NCBI GenBank assembly: GCA_028704195.1
Contig: JAQVLL010000124.1
Coordinates: 1 to 6,388 of the forward strand
DNA: 6,388 nucleotides
DNA from: Smithellaceae bacterium
GTDB taxonomy: Bacteria; Desulfobacterota; Syntrophia; Syntrophales; Smithellaceae
Direction of reading: 5' to 3'
A program made the translations under genes and the position numbers. Shown piece by piece: positions 1 to 5,753 of this stretch. Under the pieces are notes generated by a model. That model was not told the origin of the DNA, did not search any database, and saw only the letters and a list, made by a program, of their open reading frames with translations. How positions within the stretch are numbered: the first letter of the stretch is position 1; each line of letters begins with the position of its first letter.

Positions 1-509
1 CGGACAAGGTTATTGACGCCGTCAAGTCCGGTGCCATTAAACGGTTCGTTGTGATGGCCGGTTGCGACGGACGGCATAAAACCCGCGGTTATTTCACCGA
101 AGTTGCTGAAGCGTTGCCGAAGGACACGGTGATTCTCACGGCCGGGTGCGCGAAATATCGCTACAACAAACTAGCCCTTGGCGACATCGGCGGCATTCCC
201 CGTGTTCTGGATGCGGGCCAGTGCAATGATTCCTATTCGCTGGCGGTGATTGCCCTGAAGCTAAAAGAAGTTTTCGGTTTAAAAGACATTAATGAACTGC
301 CGATTTCCTACGATATCGCCTGGTATGAGCAAAAGGCGGTAGCTGTGCTGCTGGCCCTGCTTTATCTGGGGGTGAAAGGCATTCGTCTGGGGCCGACGCT
401 GCCCGCGTTTCTGTCGCCGGCCGTGGCCAAGGTTCTGGTGGAGAAGTTCGACATCAAACCGATCGGTACAGTAAACGATGACGTTGCTGCAATGATGAAA
501 GGTCAATAG
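1..509 (+). CDS. hcp: Hybrid cluster protein (hydroxylamine/NO reductase), C-terminal part, 5' truncated by window edge
   Basis: Reading from base 3, about 168 residues of the C-terminal domain of the hybrid cluster (prismane) protein are visible, ending at TAG 507-509. Every C-terminal ligand of the hybrid Fe-S-O cluster is present: the persulfide-type Cys in MAGCDG (codon 63-65), the Cys in TAGCAKY exactly 28 residues later (matching the Cys406/Cys434 spacing known for the family), the Cys in DAGQCNDSYS, and the Glu and Lys of WYEQKAV. The N-terminal Cys motif and the His/Glu ligands lie upstream of the window. The family is cytoplasmic and is linked to nitrosative stress, with NO or hydroxylamine reductase activity. 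A GTG at 51 is internal, because homology continues upstream of it. The strong ligand conservation argues for a functional enzyme. No link to the downstream GTPase is visible, and a hairpin and a new promoter separate them. Confidence 0.95.
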   Translation, partial: DKVIDAVKSGAIKRFVVMAGCDGRHKTRGYFTEVAEALPKDTVILTAGCAKYRYNKLALGDIGGIPRVLDAGQCNDSYSLAVIALKLKEVFGLKDINELPISYDIAWYEQKAVAVLLALLYLGVKGIRLGPTLPAFLSPAVAKVLVEKFDIKPIGTVNDDVAAMMKGQ

Positions 510-524
510 GTAACCCAAACCTGC

Positions 525-566
525 GTTTTTCTGTGGGGAGGCCGTAGGTCTTCCCCACAGAAAAAC
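525..566 (+). terminator. Perfect 15-bp inverted repeat after hcp, possible 3'-end hairpin
   Basis: Arms 525-539 (GTTTTTCTGTGGGGA) and 552-566 are perfect reverse complements around a 12-base loop, 15 bases after the hcp stop codon. The position suggests an mRNA 3' end or a stability hairpin. The polarity is unusual for an intrinsic terminator: the T run is in the 5' arm and the A run in the 3' arm, so the RNA has no U tract after the stem. Because the repeat is symmetric, the same holds on the other strand. Termination is therefore an inference from position, and RNA stabilisation or a protein-binding site is an alternative. Confidence 0.45.
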
Positions 567-643
567 GATCCGGTATTCCTTGGTGCAAATGCCGCAATCA
601 CCTTCGTTTATCATGAATCAAATCAACGTTATTAACAATCATA

Positions 644-672
644 TTGACTAAATATCCATTTTTCAATATGGC
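644..672 (+). promoter_or_regulatory. Candidate sigma-70 promoter for the riboswitch-GTPase transcript
   Basis: TTGACT at 644-649 matches the -35 consensus at five of six bases. A 17-base spacer leads to TATGGC at 667-672, which matches only the TAT half of the -10 box. Transcription would start near 679, giving a leader of about 24 bases before the riboswitch aptamer at 703. The -35 box, the spacing and the position fit, but the -10 box is weak. Confidence 0.4.
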
Positions 673-702
673 TTTCTGAAGATGTTTCATGTCTTATCAG
701 AT

Positions 703-753
703 AGGTGATGGAGTTCACCTGAATGAACCGCATTGATTGCTGATGACTCCTGC
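703..753 (+). promoter_or_regulatory. Fluoride riboswitch aptamer (crcB motif)
   Basis: The RNA matches the fluoride aptamer feature by feature. P1 is GGUG 704-707 paired with CACC 716-719, extended by A703-U720, closing the 8-base loop AUGGAGUU. Loop bases GGAGU 710-714 are complementary to ACUCC 746-750, the expected pseudoknot. After a purine-rich joiner, AACCGC leads into a short hairpin (GCA 730-732 with UGC 738-740), followed by the conserved CUGAUG at 740-745. By alignment to the Thermotoga petrophila aptamer as I recall it, the metal/fluoride cage nucleotides A6, U7, G8, U41 and G42 correspond to A708, U709, G710, U744 and G745. The long-range pairs A6-U38 and A40-U48 correspond to A708-U741 and A743-U751. 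The second hairpin is short (3 bp). It lies on the same strand as, and directly upstream of, the dynamin-like GTPase. Known switches of this class turn gene expression on when fluoride is bound. Confidence 0.93.
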
Positions 754-779
754 AGAAAAATAACCTGTGGGAGTTTTTT
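746..779 (+). terminator. Riboswitch expression platform: intrinsic terminator overlapping the GTPase ribosome binding site
   Basis: ACUCCUGCAG 746-755 can pair along all 10 positions (two G-U wobbles) with CUGUGGGAGU 765-774 across a 9-base A-rich loop, and the stem runs into six U at 774-779: a canonical intrinsic terminator. Its left arm takes ACUCC 746-750 and U751 away from the fluoride aptamer. The competing strands are identical: GGAGU occurs at 710-714 (aptamer loop) and at 770-774 (terminator right arm). Fluoride binding should therefore disfavour the terminator, giving an ON switch. The stem also buries the Shine-Dalgarno GGGAG, so translation may be controlled by the same fold. Confidence 0.88.
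769..773 (+). promoter_or_regulatory. Ribosome binding site of the dynamin-like GTPase, inside the terminator stem
   Basis: GGGAG lies 9 bases before the GTG at 783 and decides that start over the in-frame ATG at 804, which has no comparable site. All five bases are paired in the terminator hairpin and would be free in the fluoride-bound fold. Confidence 0.75.
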
Positions 780-782
780 ATT

Positions 783-2465
783 GTGAACAATATTTCGACC
801 AGAATGTCTGTCCGGGAGATCTCTGATTTATTAAAAATTATCGGGGATGCCTGCGAACAGTTTCAGATGATTTCTCTGAATCGTCAGCTGAGCGCAGCAC
901 GTGATTTACTTTCCGAAAACCCGCCCATCGATGTTGCCGTTCTCGGACAGTTCAAAGCCGGGAAAAGTTCTTTTCTCAACAGTCTGACGGGACATAATAT
1001 TCTACCTGTCGGAGCAGTTCCTGTAACCACCGCCGTTACAAGACTGCAGTATGGGGAAAAAGAACGTGTGCTGGTTAGGCATTTCAATGGGCATGCCACG
1101 GAAGTGCCCCTGTCCGATATTGCCGATTTTACTTCAGAGGCTAAGAATCCCGGCAATGAAAAAAATGTCGCAATTGTGGATATTGAACTGCCGGCTTTGC
1201 AAAAATATCCGGGACTGCGCCTGGTGGATACGCCAGGTCTCGGCAGCGTGTACAAATATCACCAGTCTGCGTCAGAGAACTGGCTTCCATCCGTAGGAAC
1301 TGCTCTACTTGCTGTAAGTTCAGACCGTCCTCTGTCTGAATATGACCTGGATTTGATTCGTGAACTGACCGGCCATACACCGAATATTATCCTTTTACTG
1401 ACCAAGTCGGACTTGCTTTCACCCGAACAGCAGCAGGAAGTCATCTTGTTTTTTCAGCAGACCCTTGAACGTGAGCTCCACAGGACACTCCCTGTCTACC
1501 TTTATTCAACGAAAAATTCGACCGAAAACCTGAAACAACGCATTGAAAAGGATATTTTTCAGAAAATATGTGCCAACCGGGATGACGAATTTTTAAGAAT
1601 TTTGCGCTATAAAACCCTTTCTCTGTCACAGTCCACTCTGAACTACCTCAGAATTGCGCTGCGTTCATCGATGCAGGCTGACCTGAACCGGGACAGGCTG
1701 AGTGATCAGATCTTCAATGAGCGGGTTAACGAAGAACTGATGGAAGAAGAACTGGGAATTATTTCCCGGGAGCATCAACGTCAAACCCGTTCCATGATTG
1801 AATCTTATCTGTCACCATTTTTATCGCCGCTTATAAAGAAAGTCGAAGCCAGGCTGGAAAAAGATATGCCGTTATGGAAGGGCAATCTCTGGAAGCTTTC
1901 CCGGCGTTATGAGGCATGGGTGTCTGAAACAATGTCTGAAGAGATGCGAGGAATTTCCAAAAGCGAAAACTTAAATTTTCTGGGCACTCAGAAAAAAGCC
2001 CACGCGAGCTTTTCAAGATCGCTGGAAGCGTTTCGCAAGTTTCTTGGCGACAATATTGAAAATGTGCTGGGGGTGAAAATGGCCGGTGTTGATTGGAAAA
2101 TCGATGTGGTTGAACCTGACCATCCGGACATCGCCTTTACCAAGTCATTTGACATCCATCTGGATCTGCTGTGGTTTCTTATTCCCATGTTTTTGTTTCG
2201 GCGGATATTCGAAAGGCATTTCATGAAAGGCATACCGAAGGAAGTGGAAATCAATCTGTCGCGTTTGGCTTACCAGTGGGAAAAAAGTGTGAATCATGCC
2301 ATTGATGCGATGCGTAATCAGACAATCAGATACATCCATGAAGAACTCACAACGCTTGAATCATTGCTTTCCGGGACCTGTGGACAGACAGATGATATCA
2401 AGCAATTCATTGCGCAAATAGAGAGTCTGTCTGAAAATTTATCAAACGAGCAAGATTTTTTTTAA
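783..2465 (+). CDS. Dynamin-like large GTPase, probably fluoride-induced
   Basis: This 560-residue protein carries an N-terminal dynamin-type GTPase domain. The P-loop GQFKAGKSS is at 55-63, the G2 threonines are in PVTTAV at 80-85, G3 DTPGLGS is at 149-155 and G4 TKSD is at 207-210. A long, charged, largely helical region follows (about 270-450), then a hydrophobic patch at about 459-473 (LDLLWFLIPMFLF) flanked by Arg/Lys. This resembles the membrane-inserting paddle of bacterial dynamin-like proteins. A helical tail follows at about 486-560. The family uses GTP-driven assembly on membranes for remodelling, fusion or protection of damaged membranes. There is no signal peptide, so a cytoplasmic protein acting on the inner membrane is likely. 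The GTG start is supported by GGGAG 9 bases upstream. The gene sits directly behind a fluoride riboswitch and has no partner GTPase beside it, although many bacterial dynamins come in pairs. The exact cellular function is unknown; the GTPase assignment is firm and the membrane role is inferred. Confidence 0.92.
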   Translation: MNNISTRMSVREISDLLKIIGDACEQFQMISLNRQLSAARDLLSENPPIDVAVLGQFKAGKSSFLNSLTGHNILPVGAVPVTTAVTRLQYGEKERVLVRHFNGHATEVPLSDIADFTSEAKNPGNEKNVAIVDIELPALQKYPGLRLVDTPGLGSVYKYHQSASENWLPSVGTALLAVSSDRPLSEYDLDLIRELTGHTPNIILLLTKSDLLSPEQQQEVILFFQQTLERELHRTLPVYLYSTKNSTENLKQRIEKDIFQKICANRDDEFLRILRYKTLSLSQSTLNYLRIALRSSMQADLNRDRLSDQIFNERVNEELMEEELGIISREHQRQTRSMIESYLSPFLSPLIKKVEARLEKDMPLWKGNLWKLSRRYEAWVSETMSEEMRGISKSENLNFLGTQKKAHASFSRSLEAFRKFLGDNIENVLGVKMAGVDWKIDVVEPDHPDIAFTKSFDIHLDLLWFLIPMFLFRRIFERHFMKGIPKEVEINLSRLAYQWEKSVNHAIDAMRNQTIRYIHEELTTLESLLSGTCGQTDDIKQFIAQIESLSENLSNEQDFF

Positions 2466-2569
2466 CTATAAACGAAACAATTTGAAGTTCTCGCCGGATA
2501 CCGGCAAAGGGTTTGAGTCTTTGTTTATCATCAACCAGCAACAAAACCAGTAATAACAAGCAATAAAAC

Positions 2570-2599
2570 TTGACGGAAAGACCTTATTCTATTAATAAT
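2570..2599 (+). promoter_or_regulatory. Candidate sigma-70 promoter for the diguanylate cyclase pair
   Basis: TTGACG at 2570-2575 (five of six -35 bases) is followed after 18 bases by AATAAT at 2594-2599 (five of six -10 bases). The surrounding sequence is AT-rich, and a second TATATAAAT-like stretch lies near 2608-2616. Transcription would begin near 2606, leaving a leader of about 100 bases before the first cyclase. This suggests the cyclases are transcribed separately from the GTPase. Confidence 0.42.
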
Positions 2600-2615
2600 A
2601 ACACGCTATATAAAT

Positions 2616-2627
2616 GCTGTTAACAGC
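2616..2627 (+). promoter_or_regulatory. 12-bp perfect palindrome just downstream of the candidate promoter, possible operator
   Basis: GCTGTTAACAGC is fully self-complementary, with no spacer, and falls about 10 to 20 bases past the predicted transcription start. That is where a dimeric repressor would block initiation or early elongation. I do not recognise the regulator. A second, 10-bp palindrome (GTTCATGAAC) lies at 2668-2677. Confidence 0.3.
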
Positions 2628-2671
2628 TCCGTTGCTTAAGATTGTTTTCAAATGCGACAGGGACACGGTTC

Positions 2672-2716
2672 ATGAACGGCACAGCTACAGTATTTAAGAG
2701 TCATTTCTATGAATAA
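2672..2716 (+). CDS. Possible 14-codon leader ORF overlapping the cyclase start
   Basis: ATG at 2672 is preceded by AGGGA at 2659-2663 with 8-base spacing, a better ribosome site than the cyclase's own (TAAGAG). The ORF encodes MNGTATVFKSHFYE, and its TAA (2714-2716) lies 3 bases past the cyclase ATG (2709-2711) in another frame. Such overlap would allow translational coupling. The peptide resembles nothing I know, and an ORF this short can arise by chance. Confidence 0.22.
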   Translation: MNGTATVFKSHFYE

Positions 2717-4559
2717 GAAAATTAAGGCTCTCATCTTTCCCACAAATGATCCTAAGCAGGCGTTGCGCATCAGCCGGTTTTTAATGGCATCAGCCGCCTA
2801 TTTCATTTGCGCGATTCTCTGTACCTTCGCCTATATTGCCGGCTTTGTTACAAAAGAAGCCTTTTTAGGATGGTCTGCAGCAGCTGTCAGCATCAACATT
2901 GTTCTGTTCATAGTATTCCGCACCGGACTGAATCAGAAAATGGCTGATCCCAGTTTGACGGCCCTACAGATGTGCGCTGCCATTGTCATGGTCATGTACG
3001 TCATGATGTTTGCCAATGAGACGCGCGGTGTCTTTCTGCTGATTTACGTTGTTATTCTGCTTTTCGGCATCTTCCGACTGGATACCCGAAGGTTTTTATA
3101 TGTCAGTGTTTTTACGCTCCTGACCTACGGTGGGGTCATTGTTCAACTTCATCTATACCGGCCTCAAGGCGTTAATTTCAGCATGGAATATCTCCAGTGG
3201 GTTGTGCTGGCCGGGGTCGTGATGCTCTTTTCCGTGATCGGCGGGCATATCTCCGGTCTCAGGGACAAGATTTCCAAAGACCGCTCCACCATCCAGCGAT
3301 TGACCGACAACATTCCGGATGTTATTTTTGTTTTTGATACGAATCTGAATTTAACCTATGTCAGCCCTTCTGTAAAAAGCCTGCTGGGATATGAACAGGA
3401 AGAGATTTTGAAACTAAAACCTTTTGAGGGAATTTCTGACTCCTCACTGGAACTGACCATTAAAACAGTATCTGAGATTATCGAACTGGCCAAAACTGGA
3501 CAGGATGAAGATATTTCCCGGTCGATTCAAATGAAAGTTAACCGAAAAGACGGGATTGCAATATGTACGGAGATGAAGTTTGCTGTCATCAAAGACAAGC
3601 AGAAGAAATCGTTTGAAATTCTTGTCGTCATGCGCGACATCACCGAGCGTAAAAAGATGATAGAAACGATACGCCGGGGCGAAGAGAGATATCGAACCAT
3701 ACTGGAACATATCCAGGAAGGCTATTTTGAAGTTAATCTCAAAGGCGATTTTACCTTTTGCAACGATTCAATGGCGCGACTCACAGGCTGCACCAAAGAA
3801 GAATTAATCGGCATGAATCATAAGCATTTTACAACGAAAGAAACCGCAGAAAAAGTATTTCAGGAGTTTAATAAAGTTTTAAAAACAGGAGACCCATCCA
3901 GAGGATTCGATTGGCTTATTATCAAAAAAGACCAGTCCCGTGGGTATATTGAAGCCTCGATCACATTAAAAAAAGATTCCTCAGGTAAGCCCACTGGATT
4001 TGAAGGGATGATTCGTGACATTACGGAACGTAAACAGATAGAGGAGCAGATAAGGCATTTGGCGACGCACGATGTATTAACGGATCTGCCCACGATGAGA
4101 CTGGCCAAGGATCGATTGAAAATGGCCATTTCTCTCGCTCAGCGGAATAAAACCATGATGGCGGTCATGTTTATCGATCTTGACGGTTTCAAAGAGGTGA
4201 ATGATGCCATGGGACATGACGCCGGGGATTATGTGCTCAAACATGTGGCGGGCCGTCTGCTTTCCTGCGTGCGCGCAAGCGATACAGTCGCCCGTGTCGG
4301 GGGGGATGAGTTTCTGATTATTGCAAACGGAATTCACGTTTCCCAGAATGCCGAACAGATTGCAAAGAAAGTAATCAACATCGTGCGCCAGCCCATCAGT
4401 TTAAATGGAGGACAGGCGGTTGTCGGTTCAAGCATCGGGATAGCGCTTTGGCCCAACGATGGTCAGGATATGGATCAGTTGATCAAAAAGGCTGACGATG
4501 CCATGTACAAAATCAAGAAAACTGGGAAAAACGGTTACTGCTTTATCAATAATGAATAG
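2709..4559 (+). CDS. Membrane-anchored diguanylate cyclase with two PAS domains (6TM-PAS-PAS-GGDEF)
   Basis: This 616-residue protein is predicted to make c-di-GMP from two GTP at the inner membrane. About six hydrophobic helices span residues 24-181 (roughly 24-46, 51-72, 83-102, 106-122, 127-147 and 161-181), forming an unidentified integral sensory domain. Two PAS/PAC units follow: about 193-314, ending MRDITERK, and about 325-443, ending IRDITERK. The GGDEF domain runs from about 450 to the end, with Mg-binding Asp in FIDLDGFK (485-495) and an intact GGDEF at 531-535. The product-inhibition site RASD (522-525) lies exactly five residues before it. The usual N of the DxLTGLPN motif is replaced: HDVLTDLPTMRLAKDRL has Thr462 where the guanine-contacting Asn normally lies. 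This LPx-RLAKDRL variant occurs in other GGDEF proteins, so activity is still likely. The start has only a weak ribosome site (TAAGAG, 8 bases upstream). No EAL domain is present. The signal sensed is unknown. Confidence 0.93.
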   Translation: MNKKIKALIFPTNDPKQALRISRFLMASAAYFICAILCTFAYIAGFVTKEAFLGWSAAAVSINIVLFIVFRTGLNQKMADPSLTALQMCAAIVMVMYVMMFANETRGVFLLIYVVILLFGIFRLDTRRFLYVSVFTLLTYGGVIVQLHLYRPQGVNFSMEYLQWVVLAGVVMLFSVIGGHISGLRDKISKDRSTIQRLTDNIPDVIFVFDTNLNLTYVSPSVKSLLGYEQEEILKLKPFEGISDSSLELTIKTVSEIIELAKTGQDEDISRSIQMKVNRKDGIAICTEMKFAVIKDKQKKSFEILVVMRDITERKKMIETIRRGEERYRTILEHIQEGYFEVNLKGDFTFCNDSMARLTGCTKEELIGMNHKHFTTKETAEKVFQEFNKVLKTGDPSRGFDWLIIKKDQSRGYIEASITLKKDSSGKPTGFEGMIRDITERKQIEEQIRHLATHDVLTDLPTMRLAKDRLKMAISLAQRNKTMMAVMFIDLDGFKEVNDAMGHDAGDYVLKHVAGRLLSCVRASDTVARVGGDEFLIIANGIHVSQNAEQIAKKVINIVRQPISLNGGQAVVGSSIGIALWPNDGQDMDQLIKKADDAMYKIKKTGKNGYCFINNE

Positions 4560-4595
4560 TACCAATTATAAAGAAGGTGGGGACAGGGGCAATCA

Positions 4596-5672
4596 TTGGC
4601 AAATTCATCCGGGATTAATCAGGAACGGTTCACAGAGAAAAACGTAAATGAGATGCCCAGTGTCGTTGAGGCATTGACTCCCGAAATATACATGCCGAGC
4701 CTTCAGTTTTTTATCCGTCTGCTGCTGGGATTCCTGTCTTTCATTTACTTTAATTTTATTCAAATCCCCCTTCTTGTTTTAACCGTACATCAGATCAATC
4801 TGATTATTATTTCTTATTATGTTTTGCATATCTTTGGATGGTGGCATTATAAGAAATACGGCGCTCAATTCGTCATGATTCGCCTGGGTTCATGGATAGA
4901 CATCCTGGGAGCATTTATTGCAACTGTCATTGATCCTTTCAGTATTCCACCCATGATGATCCTTTTTCTGATTGCCGTGCTTGGAAATGGAATCCAGCAC
5001 GGGCTTCAAACCGTCGGCGAATCAATGATCGGAGCCCTTGTGTTTGGCATAACCGCCCTTGTCATTCATTACATCTTTCTCGGACATTGGCCCCCATACA
5101 GTCTGTACTTATATGTTTCTCTTATTGCTATCGGGGTGATCTATTCATACGTTCTTGCGAGGCGTCTTGAACTGATGAAAAAAAACGCGATTACAGTAAG
5201 CGAGCAAGACCCTCTGACAGGCATTGACAACAGGCGGTCGTTTTTGAGGAAAGCGGAATATTTGCTCAATCTCAACGAGCGGTATCATATTCCACTCGTG
5301 TTTATATTCGCTGACCTGGATAATTTCAAGGCAATCAACGATCAGTTCGGGCACGAAACAGGTGACAGGGTTCTTAAGTGTTTTTCCGAAATGGCGGAAT
5401 CCCGCTTCAGGAAGTCAGATGTCATAGCAAGATATGGCGGGGATGAATTTGTCATGATTTTAACAAACACCTCTCTTCGGGATGCGGAGTTGGCGGTGAA
5501 AGGCCTGCAGCAGAATTTCAGGGACTGGGCAAAAAAAAATGGCCTGCCGGTTGATTTCAGCTTTGGGCTGGAGATGATAGGGTATTCCACGAACGGCATT
5601 GATGATGTTTTGCGAAGGGCAGACGAAGCATTATATGATGCAAAGATAAAAAACCGAAAAACTGCGGATTAA
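4596..5672 (+). CDS. Membrane-anchored diguanylate cyclase (6TM-GGDEF)
   Basis: This 358-residue protein has a hydrophobic N-terminal half with about six membrane helices between residues 34 and 187, joined through a short helical linker to a C-terminal GGDEF domain (about 200-355). The catalytic features are complete: DPLTGIDNRRSF at 205-216 with the guanine-contacting Asn212, Mg-binding Asp in FADLDNFK (238-245), GGDEF at 281-285, and the inhibitory RKSD at 272-275, five residues before it. Active, feedback-inhibited c-di-GMP synthesis is therefore expected. The start is TTG at 4596: AGGGG at 4585-4589 is 6 bases upstream, and an in-frame stop at 4569-4571 excludes any earlier ATG or GTG. 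The alternative is ATG at 4653 (residue 20), which has a poorer ribosome site. It follows the PAS-GGDEF gene by 36 bases with no terminator between, so the two are probably one operon. The membrane domain is of a type I cannot name. Confidence 0.92.
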   Translation: MANSSGINQERFTEKNVNEMPSVVEALTPEIYMPSLQFFIRLLLGFLSFIYFNFIQIPLLVLTVHQINLIIISYYVLHIFGWWHYKKYGAQFVMIRLGSWIDILGAFIATVIDPFSIPPMMILFLIAVLGNGIQHGLQTVGESMIGALVFGITALVIHYIFLGHWPPYSLYLYVSLIAIGVIYSYVLARRLELMKKNAITVSEQDPLTGIDNRRSFLRKAEYLLNLNERYHIPLVFIFADLDNFKAINDQFGHETGDRVLKCFSEMAESRFRKSDVIARYGGDEFVMILTNTSLRDAELAVKGLQQNFRDWAKKNGLPVDFSFGLEMIGYSTNGIDDVLRRADEALYDAKIKNRKTAD

Positions 5673-5753
5673 ATCAATCGACCGGTCTCCACTATTTTTA
5701 CACATATGTCATGGGGAGAAAAGCAAAAGCATCTTTAGCAAGCAGACCAGGCG

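Noticed and set aside
884..1255. Antisense open frame of 123 codons inside the GTPase gene, with similar antisense frames elsewhere.
   Set aside because: It lies opposite clear dynamin GTPase motifs, has no recognisable protein features and is a shadow of the real gene.
2456..2463. Run of eight T across the GTPase stop codon, considered as a terminator U tract.
   Set aside because: No stable hairpin precedes it; it simply encodes the terminal Phe-Phe and the stop.
2493..2505. Small hairpin GCCGG-ATA-CCGGC shortly after the GTPase stop, considered as a terminator.
   Set aside because: The stem is only 5 bp with a 3-base loop, and no T run follows; it is not convincing.
2606..2708. Leader of the first diguanylate cyclase, checked for a c-di-GMP (GEMM) riboswitch.
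   Set aside because: I could not find the conserved GEMM-I core or a matching two-stem architecture.
5531..5539. Run of nine A inside the second cyclase, considered as a frameshift or slippage site.
   Set aside because: The reading frame continues normally with GGDEF-domain sequence on both sides; nothing suggests programmed slippage.
5673..5753. Convergent intergenic gap, checked for a bidirectional terminator.
   Set aside because: Only a spacer-less GACCGGTC palindrome and a short AAAG-CAT-CTTT stem are visible, neither followed by a proper U tract.
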